Source: Labia minor
Lineage: Eukaryota > Arthropoda > Insecta > Dermaptera > Spongiphoridae
DNA length: 64,000 nucleotides
Direction: 5' to 3'
NCBI GenBank assembly: GCA_963082975.1
Contig: OY720349.1
Span: forward strand, 60,820,501 to 60,884,500
Positions within the stretch are counted from its first letter, which is position 1. Each line of letters starts with the position of its first letter. The notes below the pieces were generated by a model. That model did no database searches and was not told the DNA's origin. It saw only the letters and a list, made by a program, of their open reading frames with translations. The translations under genes and the position numbers were made by a program. Positions 14,564 to 25,400 of the stretch are shown here, piece after piece.

Positions 14564-16322
14564 AATAAATTTTACATTTTTATTTAAAAAAGTAGCTTTT
14601 TGAGTGAATTAATATGAGAAATCCTGGTTTTTCCTACGAAATCAATGAAAAAAAATGTGATATCGATAAAATATGAATTAATTCGTGATTAGGACGAGAA
14701 ATGGAAGAGAATGATATATAATAAATAAATTTTACATTTTTATTTAAAAAAGTAGCTTTTTGAGTGAAAAAATATTACAAATTAAGGTTTTTTCGATGAA
14801 ATTAATGAAAAAAATTATCATATCAATGAAATATGAATTAATTCTTGATTAGGACAAGAAATGGAAGAGAATGATATATAATAAATAAATTTTACATTTT
14901 TATTTAAAAAAGTAGCTTTTTGAGTGAATTAATATGAGAAATCCTGTTATTTTCGATGAAATTAATGAAAAAAATTATGATATCGATAAAATATGAATTA
15001 ATTCGTGATTAGGACCACAAATGGAAGAGAATGATATATAATAAATAAATTTTACATTTTTATTTAAAAAAGTAGCTTTTTGATTGAATTAATATGAGAA
15101 ATCCTGGTTTTTCCTACGAAATCAATGAAAAAAAATGTGATATCGATAAAATATGAATTAATTCGTGATTAGGACGAGAAATGGAAGAGAATGATATATA
15201 ATAAATAAATTTTACATTTTTATTTAAAAAAGTAGCTTTTTGAGTGAATTAATATGAGAAATCCTGGTTTTTCCTACGAAATCAATGAAAAAAAATGTGA
15301 TATCGATAAAATATGAATTACTTCGTGATTAGGACGAGAAATGGAAGAGAATGATATATAATAAATAAATTTTACATTTTTATTTAAAAAAGTAGCTTTT
15401 TGAGTGAAAAAATATTACAAATTAAGGTTTTTTCGATGAAATTAATGAAAAAAATTATCATATCAATGAAATATGAATTAATTCTTGATTAGGACAAGAA
15501 ATGGAAGAGAATGATATATAATAAATAAATTTTACATTTTTATTTAAAAAAGTAGCTTTTTGAGTGAATTAATATGAGAAATCCTGGTTTTTTCGATGAA
15601 ATTAATGAAAAAAATTATGATATCGATAAAATATGAATTAATTCGTGATTAGGACCACAAATGGAAGAGAATGATATATAATAAATAAATTTTACATTTT
15701 TATTTAAAAAAGTAGCTTTTTGAGTGAATTAATATGAGAAATCCTGTTATTTTCTATGAAATCAATGATAAAAATTATGATATCGATAAAATATGAATTA
15801 ATTCGTGATTAGGACCACAAATGGAAGAGAATGATATATAATAAATAAATTTTACATTTTTATTTAAAAAAGTAGCTTTTTGAGTGAATTAATATGAGAA
15901 ATCCTGGTTTTTTCTATGAAATCAATGATAAAAATTATGATATCGATAAAATATGAATTAATTCGTGATTCGGACCAGAAATGGAAGAGAATGATATATA
16001 ATAAATAAATTTTACATTTTTATTTAAAAAAGTAGCTTTTTGAGTGAATTAATATGAGAAATCCTGGTTTTTTCGATGAAATTAAAGAAAAAAATATGAT
16101 ATCGATAAAATATGAATTAATTCGTGATTAGGACCACAAATGGAAGAGAATGATATATAATAAATAAATTTTACATTTTTATTTAAAAAAGTAGCTTTTT
16201 GAGTGAATTAATATGAGAAATCCTGTTATTTTCTATGAAATCAATGATAAAAATTATGATATCGATAAAATATGAATTAATTCGTGATTAGGACCAGAAA
16301 TGGAAGCGAATGATGTATAATA

Positions 16323-16462
16323 AATAAATTTTACATTTTTATTTAAAAAAGTAGCTTTTTGAGTGAATTAATATGAGAAATCAATGAAAAAAATTATGAT
16401 ATCGATAAAATATGAATTAATTCGTGATTAGGACCAGAAATGGAAGAGAATGATATATAATA
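16323..16462. repeat. Short monomer (140 bp), copy 1
   Basis: An m8-like monomer in which GAAATC is followed directly by AATGAAAAAAATTATG. Compared with a full m8, 20 bp are missing between two GAAATC copies 20 bp apart, leaving one copy, the form expected of a deletion at 6 bp direct repeats. It follows an m3 monomer that ends with GAAGCGAATGATG, a tail normally carried by m7. Confidence 0.93.
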
Positions 16463-16622
16463 AATAAATTTTACATTTTTATTTAAAAAAGTAGCTTTTT
16501 GAGTGAATTAATATGAGAAATCCTGTTATTTTCTATGAAATCAATGATAAAAATTATGATATCGATAAAATATGAATTAATTCGTGATTAGGACCACAAA
16601 TGGAAGAGAATGATATATAATA

Positions 16623-17420
16623 AATAAATTTTACATTTTTATTTAAAAAAGTAGCTTTTTGAGTGAATTAATATGAGAAATCCTGGTTTTTTCTATGAAA
16701 TCAATGATAAAAATTATGATATCGATAAAATATGAATTAATTCGTGATTAGGACCAGAAATGGAAGAGAATGATATATAATAAATAAATTTTACATTTTT
16801 ATTTAAAAAAGTAGCTTTATGAGTGAAAAAATATTACAAATTAAGGTTTTTCGATGAAATTAATGAAAAAAATTATGAAATCAATGAAATATGAATTAAT
16901 TCTTTTTAGGACCATAAATGGAAGAGAATGATATATAATAAATAAATTTTACATTTTTATTTAAAAAAGTAGCTTTTTGTGTGAAAAAATATTTCAAATT
17001 GAGGTTTTTTCGATGAAATTAATGAAAAAAATTATCATATCAATGAAATATGAATTAATTCTTGATTAGGACCAGAAATGGAAGAGAATGATATATAATA
17101 AATAAATTTTACATTTTTATTTAAAAAAGTAGCTTTTTGAGTGAATTAATATGAGAAATCCTGGTTTTTTCGATGAAATTAATGAAAAAAATTATGATAT
17201 CGATAAAATATGAATTTATTCGTGATTAGAACCAAAAATGGAAGAGAATGATATATAATAAATAAATTTTACATTTTTATTTAAAAAAGTAGCTTTTTGA
17301 GTGAAAAAATATTACAAATTAAGGTTTTTTCGCTGAAATTAATGAAAAAAATTATCGTATCAATGAAATATGAATTAATTCTTGATTAGGACCAGAAATG
17401 GAAGAGAATGATATATAATA
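16623..17420. repeat. 5-monomer cassette m4-m5-m6-m12a-m11, copy 2
   Basis: Five monomers, 798 bp: single T losses near 16850 (AAGGTTTTTCGATG) and near 16904 (TTCTTTTTAGG) set this copy apart. Its m11 carries ATTATCGTATC, the form shared with all later copies. Confidence 0.9.
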
Positions 17421-17740
17421 AATAAATTTTACATTTTTATTTAAAAAAGTAGCTTTTTGAGTGAATTAATATGAGAAATCCTGGTTTTTTCGATGAAATT
17501 AATGAAAAAAATTATGATATCGATAAAATATGAATTAATTCGTGATTAGGACCACAAATGGAAGAGAATGATATATAATAAATAAATTTTACATTTTTAT
17601 TTAAAAAAGTAGCTTTTTGAGTGAATTAATATGAGAAATCCTGTTTTTTTCTATGAAATCAATGATAAAAATTATGATATCGATAAAATATGAATTAATT
17701 CGTGATTAGGACCACAAATGGAAGAGAATGATATATAATA

Positions 17741-18540
17741 AATAAATTTTACATTTTTATTTAAAAAAGTAGCTTTTTGAGTGAATTAATATGAGAAATC
17801 CTGGTTTTTTCTATGAAATCAATGATAAAAATTATGATATCGATAAAATATGAATTAATTCGTGATTAGGACCAGAAATGGAAGAGAATGATATATAATA
17901 AATAAATTTTACATTTTTATTTAAAAAAGTAGCTTTATGAGTGAAAAAATATTACAAATTAAGGTTTTTTCGATGAAATTAATGAAAAAAATTATGAAAT
18001 CAATGAAATATGAATTAATTCTTTTTTAGGACCATAAATGGAAGAGAATGATATATAATAAATAAATTTTACATTTTTATTTAAAAAAGTAGCTTTTTGT
18101 GTGAAAAAATATTTCAAATTGAGGTTTTTTCGATGAAATTAATGAAAAAAATTATCATATCAATGAAATATGAATTAATTCTTGATTAGGACCAGAAATG
18201 GAAGAGAATGATATATAATAAATAAATTTTACATTTTTATTTAAAAAAGTAGCTTTTTGAGTGAATTAATATGAGAAATCCTGGTTTTTTCGATGAAATT
18301 AATGAAAAAAATTATGATATCGATAAAATATGAATTTATTCGTGATTAGAACCAAAAATGGAAGAGAATGATATATAATAAATAAATTTTACATTTTTAT
18401 TTAAAAAAGTAGCTTTTTGAGTGAAAAAATATTACAAATTAAGGTTTTTTCGCTGAAATTAATGAAAAAAATTATCGTATCAATGAAATATGAATTAATT
18501 CTTGATTAGGACCAGAAATGGAAGAGAATGATATATAATA
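17741..18540. repeat. 5-monomer cassette m4-m5-m6-m12a-m11, copy 3
   Basis: Five monomers, 800 bp, separated from copy 2 by an m1-m2 pair, so copies 2 and 3 together form a 7-monomer repeat of 1120 bp. It is followed by an m9 with the private change GACGAGAATTGG (about 18671), which returns at 23291 and 33511. Confidence 0.9.
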
Positions 18541-20940
18541 AATAAATTTTACATTTTTATTTAAAAAAGTAGCTTTTTGAGTGAATTAATATGAGAAATC
18601 CTGGTTTTTCCTACGAAATCAATGAAAAAAAATGTGATATCGATAAAATATGAATTAATTCGTGATTAGGACGAGAATTGGAAGAGAATGATATATAATA
18701 AATAAATTTTACATTTTTATTTAAAAAAGTAGCTTTTTGAGTGAAAAAATATTACAAATTAAGGTTTTTTCGATGAAATTAATGAAAAAAATTATCATAT
18801 CAATGAAATATGAATTAATTCTTGATTAGGACAAGAAATGGAAGAGAATGATATATAATAAATAAATTTTACATTTTTATTTAAAAAAGTAGCTTTTTGA
18901 GTGAATTAATATGAGAAATCCTGGTTTTTTCGATGAAATTAATGAAAAAAATTATGATATCGATAAAATATGAATTAATTCGTGATTAGGACCACAAATG
19001 GAAGAGAATGATATATAATAAATAAATTTTACATTTTTATTTAAAAAAGTAGCTTTTTGAGTGAATTAATATGAGAAATCCTGTTATTTTCTATGAAATC
19101 AATGATAAAAATTATGATATCGATAAAATATGAATTAATTCGTGATTAGGACCACAAATGGAAGAGAATGATATATAATAAATAAATTTTACATTTTTAT
19201 TTAAAAAAGTAGCTTTTTGAGTGAATTAATATGAGAAATCCTGGTTTTTCCTACGAAATCAATGAAAAAAAATGTGATATCGATAAAATATGAATTAATT
19301 CGTGATTAGGACGAGAAATGGAAGAGAATGATATATAATAAATAAATTTTACATTTTTATTTAAAAAAGTAGCTTTTTGAGTGAAAAAATATTACAAATT
19401 AAGGTTTTTTCGATGAAATTAATGAAAAAAATTATCATATCAATGAAATATGAATTAATTCTTGATTAGGACAAGAAATGGAAGAGAATGATATATAATA
19501 AATAAATTTTACATTTTTATTTAAAAAAGTAGCTTTTTGAGTGAATTAATATGAGAAATCCTGTTATTTTCGATGAAATTAATGAAAAAAATTATGATAT
19601 CGATAAAATATGAATTAATTCGTGATTAGGACCACAAATGGAAGAGAATGATATATAATAAATAAATTTTACATTTTTATTTAAAAAAGTAGCTTTTTGA
19701 TTGAATTAATATGAGAAATCCTGGTTTTTCCTACGAAATCAATGAAAAAAAATGTGATATCGATAAAATATGAATTAATTCGTGATTAGGACGAGAAATG
19801 GAAGAGAATGATATATAATAAATAAATTTTACATTTTTATTTAAAAAAGTAGCTTTTTGAGTGAATTAATATGAGAAATCCTGGTTTTTCCTACGAAATC
19901 AATGAAAAAAAATGTGATATCGATAAAATATGAATTACTTCGTGATTAGGACGAGAAATGGAAGAGAATGATATATAATAAATAAATTTTACATTTTTAT
20001 TTAAAAAAGTAGCTTTTTGAGTGAAAAAATATTACAAATTAAGGTTTTTTCGATGAAATTAATGAAAAAAATTATCATATCAATGAAATATGAATTAATT
20101 CTTGATTAGGACAAGAAATGGAAGAGAATGATATATAATAAATAAATTTTACATTTTTATTTAAAAAAGTAGCTTTTTGAGTGAATTAATATGAGAAATC
20201 CTGGTTTTTTCGATGAAATTAATGAAAAAAATTATGATATCGATAAAATATGAATTAATTCGTGATTAGGACCACAAATGGAAGAGAATGATATATAATA
20301 AATAAATTTTACATTTTTATTTAAAAAAGTAGCTTTTTGAGTGAATTAATATGAGAAATCCTGTTATTTTCTATGAAATCAATGATAAAAATTATGATAT
20401 CGATAAAATATGAATTAATTCGTGATTAGGACCACAAATGGAAGAGAATGATATATAATAAATAAATTTTACATTTTTATTTAAAAAAGTAGCTTTTTGA
20501 GTGAATTAATATGAGAAATCCTGGTTTTTTCTATGAAATCAATGATAAAAATTATGATATCGATAAAATATGAATTAATTCGTGATTCGGACCAGAAATG
20601 GAAGAGAATGATATATAATAAATAAATTTTACATTTTTATTTAAAAAAGTAGCTTTTTGAGTGAATTAATATGAGAAATCCTGGTTTTTTCGATGAAATT
20701 AAAGAAAAAAATTATGATATCGATAAAATATGAATTAATTCGTGATTAGGACCACAAATGGAAGAGAATGATATATAATAAATAAATTTTACATTTTTAT
20801 TTAAAAAAGTAGCTTTTTGAGTGAATTAATATGAGAAATCCTGTTATTTTCTATGAAATCAATGATAAAAATTATGATATCGATAAAATATGAATTAATT
20901 CGTGATTAGGACCAGAAATGGAAGCGAATGATGTATAATA

Positions 20941-21080
20941 AATAAATTTTACATTTTTATTTAAAAAAGTAGCTTTTTGAGTGAATTAATATGAGAAATC
21001 AATGAAAAAAATTATGATATCGATAAAATATGAATTAATTCGTGATTAGGACCAGAAATGGAAGAGAATGATATATAATA
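20941..21080. repeat. Short monomer (140 bp), copy 2
   Basis: Same 20 bp loss between GAAATC repeats as the copy at 16323, in the same context (after an m3 with the GAAGCGAATGATG tail, before an m3). I infer descent from one deletion event, copied with its surroundings. Confidence 0.93.
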
Positions 21081-21240
21081 AATAAATTTTACATTTTTAT
21101 TTAAAAAAGTAGCTTTTTGAGTGAATTAATATGAGAAATCCTGTTATTTTCTATGAAATCAATGATAAAAATTATGATATCGATAAAATATGAATTAATT
21201 CGTGATTAGGACCACAAATGGAAGAGAATGATATATAATA

Positions 21241-22040
21241 AATAAATTTTACATTTTTATTTAAAAAAGTAGCTTTTTGAGTGAATTAATATGAGAAATC
21301 CTGGTTTTTTCTATGAAATCAATGATAAAAATTATGATATCGATAAAATATGAATTAATTCGTGATTAGGACCAGAAATGGAAGAGAATGATATATAATA
21401 AATAAATTTTACATTTTTATTTAAAAAAGTAGCTTTATGAGTGAAAAAATATTACAAATTAAGGTTTTTTCGATGAAATTAATGAAAAAAATTATGAAAT
21501 CAATGAAATATGAATTAATTCTTTTTTAGGACCATAAATGGAAGAGAATGATATATAATAAATAAATTTTACATTTTTATTTAAAAAAGTAGCTTTTTGT
21601 GTGAAAAAATATTTCAAATTGAGGTTTTTTCGATGAAATTAATGAAAAAAATTATCATATCAATGAAATATGAATTAATTCTTGATTAGGACCAGAAATG
21701 GAAGAGAATGATATATAATAAATAAATTTTACATTTTTATTTAAAAAAGTAGCTTTTTGAGTGAATTAATATGAGAAATCCTGGTTTTTTCGATGAAATT
21801 AATGAAAAAAATTATGATATCGATAAAATATGAATTTATTCGTGATTAGAACCAAAAATGGAAGAGAATGATATATAATAAATAAATTTTACATTTTTAT
21901 TTAAAAAAGTAGCTTTTTGAGTGAAAAAATATTACAAATTAAGGTTTTTTCGCTGAAATTAATGAAAAAAATTATCGTATCAATGAAATATGAATTAATT
22001 CTTGATTAGGACCAGAAATGGAAGAGAATGATATATAATA
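21241..22040. repeat. 5-monomer cassette m4-m5-m6-m12a-m11, copy 4
   Basis: Five monomers, 800 bp, with TTCTTTTTTAGG in m5, TGTGTG in m6, GAATTTATTCG and AGAACCAAAAATGG in m12a, and ATTATCGTATC in m11. It is followed by m1-m2 and then the next cassette. Confidence 0.92.
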
Positions 22041-22360
22041 AATAAATTTTACATTTTTATTTAAAAAAGTAGCTTTTTGAGTGAATTAATATGAGAAATC
22101 CTGGTTTTTTCGATGAAATTAATGAAAAAAATTATGATATCGATAAAATATGAATTAATTCGTGATTAGGACCACAAATGGAAGAGAATGATATATAATA
22201 AATAAATTTTACATTTTTATTTAAAAAAGTAGCTTTTTGAGTGAATTAATATGAGAAATCCTGTTTTTTTCTATGAAATCAATGATAAAAATTATGATAT
22301 CGATAAAATATGAATTAATTCGTGATTAGGACCACAAATGGAAGAGAATGATATATAATA

Positions 22361-23160
22361 AATAAATTTTACATTTTTATTTAAAAAAGTAGCTTTTTGA
22401 GTGAATTAATATGAGAAATCCTGGTTTTTTCTATGAAATCAATGATAAAAATTATGATATCGATAAAATATGAATTAATTCGTGATTAGGACCAGAAATG
22501 GAAGAGAATGATATATAATAAATAAATTTTACATTTTTATTTAAAAAAGTAGCTTTATGAGTGAAAAAATATTACAAATTAAGGTTTTTTCTTTGAAATT
22601 AATGAAAAAAATTATGAAATCAATGAAATATGAATTAATTCTTTTTTAGGACCATAAATGGAAGAGAATGATATATAATAAATAAATTTTACATTTTTAT
22701 TTAAAAAAGTAGCTTTTTGTGTGAAAAAATATTTCAAATTGAGGTTTTTTCGATGAAATTAATGAAAAAAATTATCATATCAATGAAATATGAATTAATT
22801 CTTGATTAGGACCAGAAATGGAAGAGAATGATATATAATAAATAAATTTTACATTTTTATTTAAAAAAGTAGCTTTTTGAGTGAATTAATATGAGAAATC
22901 CTGGTTTTTTCGATGAAATTAATGAAAAAAATTATGATATCGATAAAATATGAATTTATTCGTGATTAGAACCAAAAATGGAAGAGAATGATATATAATA
23001 AATAAATTTTACATTTTTATTTAAAAAAGTAGCTTTTTGAGTGAAAAAATATTACAAATTAAGGTTTTTTCGCTGAAATTAATGAAAAAAATTATCGTAT
23101 CAATGAAATATGAATTAATTCTTGATTAGGACCAGAAATGGAAGAGAATGATATATAATA
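22361..23160. repeat. 5-monomer cassette m4-m5-m6-m12a-m11, copy 5
   Basis: Five monomers, 800 bp. The m5 member has CTTTG instead of CGATG at 22591-22595, a two-base change missing from its partner 10,220 bp downstream (CGATG at 32811). It is the only difference I found between the two large block copies. Confidence 0.92.
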
Positions 23161-23640
23161 AATAAATTTTACATTTTTATTTAAAAAAGTAGCTTTTTGA
23201 GTGAATTAATATGAGAAATCCTGGTTTTTCCTACGAAATCAATGAAAAAAAATGTGATATCGATAAAATATGAATTAATTCGTGATTAGGACGAGAATTG
23301 GAAGAGAATGATATATAATAAATAAATTTTACATTTTTATTTAAAAAAGTAGCTTTTTGAGTGAAAAAATATTACAAATTAAGGTTTTTTCGATGAAATT
23401 AATGAAAAAAATTATCATATCAATGAAATATGAATTAATTCTTGATTAGGACAAGAAATGGAAGAGAATGATATATAATAAATAAATTTTACATTTTTAT
23501 TTAAAAAAGTAGCTTTTTGAGTGAATTAATATGAGAAATCCTGGTTTTTTCGATGAAATTAATGAAAAAAATTATGATATCGATAAAATATGAATTAATT
23601 CGTGATTAGGACCACAAATGGAAGAGAATGATATATAATA

Positions 23641-23800
23641 AATAAATTTTACATTTTTATTTAAAAAAGTAGCTTTTTGAGTGAATTAATATGAGAAATC
23701 CTGTTATTTTCTATGAAATCAATGATAAAAATTATGATATCGATAAAATATGAATTAATTCGTGATTAGGACCACAAATGGAAGAGAATGATATATAATA
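23641..23800 (+). repeat. Type monomer m3
   Basis: Representative of the m3 class: AAATCCTGTTATTTTCTATG, then AATGATAAAAATTATGATATC and GGACCACAA. It differs from m2 by one T-to-A change in the T run. The class is absent left of about 9.8 kb and right of about 46.5 kb, so it belongs to the central expansion. Confidence 0.88.
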
Positions 23801-24600
23801 AATAAATTTTACATTTTTATTTAAAAAAGTAGCTTTTTGAGTGAATTAATATGAGAAATCCTGGTTTTTTCTATGAAATCAATGATAAAAATTATGATAT
23901 CGATAAAATATGAATTAATTCGTGATTAGGACCAGAAATGGAAGAGAATGATATATAATAAATAAATTTTACATTTTTATTTAAAAAAGTAGCTTTATGA
24001 GTGAAAAAATATTACAAATTAAGGTTTTTTCGATGAAATTAATGAAAAAAATTATGAAATCAATGAAATATGAATTAATTCTTTTTTAGGACCATAAATG
24101 GAAGAGAATGATATATAATAAATAAATTTTACATTTTTATTTAAAAAAGTAGCTTTTTGTGTGAAAAAATATTTCAAATTGAGGTTTTTTCGATGAAATT
24201 AATGAAAAAAATTATCATATCAATGAAATATGAATTAATTCTTGATTAGGACCAGAAATGGAAGAGAATGATATATAATAAATAAATTTTACATTTTTAT
24301 TTAAAAAAGTAGCTTTTTGAGTGAATTAATATGAGAAATCCTGGTTTTTTCGATGAAATTAATGAAAAAAATTATGATATCGATAAAATATGAATTTATT
24401 CGTGATTAGAACCAAAAATGGAAGAGAATGATATATAATAAATAAATTTTACATTTTTATTTAAAAAAGTAGCTTTTTGAGTGAAAAAATATTACAAATT
24501 AAGGTTTTTTCGCTGAAATTAATGAAAAAAATTATCGTATCAATGAAATATGAATTAATTCTTGATTAGGACCAGAAATGGAAGAGAATGATATATAATA
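23801..24600. repeat. 5-monomer cassette m4-m5-m6-m12a-m11, copy 6
   Basis: Five monomers, 800 bp, last cassette in large block copy 1. It leads into m1-m2-m7-m8-m4-m13, the same series that follows copy 1 of the cassette at 12964. Confidence 0.92.
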
Positions 24601-24636
24601 AATAAATTTTACATTTTTATTTAAAAAAGTAGCTTT
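24577..24636 (+). repeat. Conserved monomer core (example)
   Basis: About 60 bp that are almost identical in all classes: AATGGAAGAGAATGATATAT, the AATAAATAAATTTTACAT run, then TTTTTATTTAAAAAAGTAGC and TTT. Recurrent exceptions are few: GAAGCGAATGATG after m7, GATGAGAATG (42481, 42961, 51441, 54482, 54962), TTGTACATT near 1622, 4492 and 6892, ACCTTTTTAT (43471, 51952, 55472), AAAAAGGTAGC (41881, 50521, 54042) and ATATATACTA (five sites). Strong conservation here against a very variable remainder could mean binding of a protein or nucleosome, or simply that exchanges homogenise this part. Confidence 0.8.
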
Positions 24637-24638
24637 TT
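24624..24638 (+). repeat. Short inverted repeat A5G-TAG-CT5 in the core (example)
   Basis: AAAAAG and CTTTTT are perfect inverted arms separated by TAG. Present in most monomers. It is broken in m5 (CTTTAT) and in m13 (GTATCTTT). Whether it forms a cruciform or is recognised by a protein is unknown. Confidence 0.75.
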
Positions 24639-24697
24639 GAGTGAATTAATATGAGAAATCCTGGTTTTTTCGATGAAATTAATGAAAAAAATTATGA

Positions 24698-24721
24698 TAT
24701 CGATAAAATATGAATTAATTC
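24698..24721 (+). repeat. Paired palindromes TATCGATA and GAATTAATTC (example)
   Basis: TATCGATA (24698-24705) and GAATTAATTC (24712-24721) are perfect palindromes six bases apart. In m10 and m11 the first is replaced by ATATCAATG, so only the second remains; in m7 it is GATATAGAT. The second palindrome is kept in nearly all classes except m12a (GAATTTATTC). Confidence 0.7.
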
Positions 24722-24760
24722 GTGATTAGGACCACAAATGGAAGAGAATGATATATAATA

Positions 24761-24920
24761 AATAAATTTTACATTTTTATTTAAAAAAGTAGCTTTTTGA
24801 GTGAATTAATATGAGAAATCCTGTTTTTTTCTATGAAATCAATGATAAAAATTATGATATCGATAAAATATGAATTAATTCGTGATTAGGACCAGAAATG
24901 GAAGAGAATGATATATAATA
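24761..24920 (+). repeat. Type monomer m2
   Basis: Representative of m2: AAATCCTGTTTTTTTCTATG, then AATGATAAAAATTATGATATC and GATTAGGACCAGAA or GGACCACAA. It resembles m4 except for T in place of the second G of CTGG. In the large blocks it always follows an m1. Confidence 0.88.
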
Positions 24921-25080
24921 AATAAATTTTACATTTTTATTTAAAAAAGTAGCTTTTTGTGTGAAAAAATATTTCAAATTGAGGTTTTTTCGATGAAATT
25001 AATGAAAAAAATTATGATATAGATAAAATATGAATTAATTCTTGATTAGGACCAGAAATGGAAGCGAATGATGTATAATA
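24921..25080 (+). repeat. Type monomer m7
   Basis: Representative of m7: TGTGTGAAAAAATATTTC, AAATTGAGG, CGATG, ATTATGATATAGATAAAATA, TTCTTGATTAGGACCAG, then the private tail GAAGCGAATGATGTATAATA. The usual form elsewhere begins TGCGTG. The tail lies just before the next monomer's core start and travels with m7, which supports cutting monomers at AATAAATTTT. Confidence 0.9.
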
Positions 25081-25240
25081 AATAAATTTTACATTTTTAT
25101 TTAAAAAAGTAGCTTTTTGAGTGAATTAATATGAGAAATCCTGGTTTTTTCTACGAAATCAATGAAAAAAATTATGATATCGATAAAATATGAATTAATT
25201 CGTGATTAGGACCAGAAATGGAAGAGAATGATATATAATA
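25081..25240 (+). repeat. Type monomer m8
   Basis: Representative of m8: CCTGGTTTTTTCTACG, AAATCAATGAAAAAAATTAT, GATATCGAT, GATTAGGACCAGAA. It regularly follows m7. The 140 bp short monomers are m8 derivatives. Confidence 0.88.
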
Positions 25241-25400
25241 AATAAATTTTACATTTTTATTTAAAAAAGTAGCTTTTTGAGTGAATTAATATGAGAAATC
25301 CTGGTTTTTTCTATGAAATCAATGATAAAAATTATGATATCGATAAAATATGAATTAATTCGTGATTCGGACCAGAAATGGAAGAGAATGATATATAATA
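25241..25400 (+). repeat. Type monomer m4
   Basis: Representative of m4: CCTGGTTTTTTCTATG, AAATCAATGATAAAAATTAT, GATATCGAT, GAATTAATTCGTG, GATTCGGACCAGAA. In the 5-monomer cassettes the end is GATTAGG instead of GATTCGG. Hand count: 11 C, 24 G and three CpG in 160 bp. Confidence 0.9.

Larger units (their letters stand above)
12164..19980. repeat. Sub-array with 26- and 29-monomer repeats
   Basis: About 49 monomers. It starts with a 5-monomer cassette (12164-12963), continues m1-m2-m7-m8-m4-m13-m4-m5-m7-m8/m10-m9-m10-m1/m3-m9, and then restarts at the GAATTACTTCGTG variant (15314-15327). That variant lies 4160 bp (26 x 160) after its first occurrence and 4617 bp (29 x 160 minus 23) before its third. 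The missing 23 bp are explained by the 140 bp short monomer at 16323-16462 and three single-base losses (near 16094, 16850 and 16904). The stretch from about 15.2 to 19.2 kb is repeated, in the same monomer order, at about 19.8-23.8 kb. No gene is seen. Confidence 0.88.
24601..24760 (+). repeat. Type monomer m1
   Basis: Representative of m1, one of the commonest classes: GAATTAATATGAG, CCTGGTTTTTTCGATG, AATGAAAAAAATTATGATATC, GATAAAATATG, GAATTAATTCGTG, GGACCACAAATGG. It has EcoRV and ClaI sites overlapping in GATATCGAT, one AluI site (AGCT) and one DraI site (TTTAAA). Confidence 0.93.

Noticed and set aside
24591..24606. TATA-like and AATAAA words as true promoters and poly(A) sites
   Set aside because: They occur in every monomer and the sequence is about 80% AT, so there is no gene or transcript to attach them to. 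Kept as a finding only, not annotated as regulatory sites.
24607..24617. A replication origin based on the ACS match TTTTACATTTT
   Set aside because: The consensus applies to budding yeasts, whose genomes do not carry arrays of this kind, and the word is expected often in such AT-rich DNA.
24624..24638. Rho-independent terminator (A5G-TAG-CT5 followed by no long T run)
   Set aside because: The stem is only 6 bp and almost all A/T, nothing is transcribed into it that can be identified, and the context is eukaryotic satellite.
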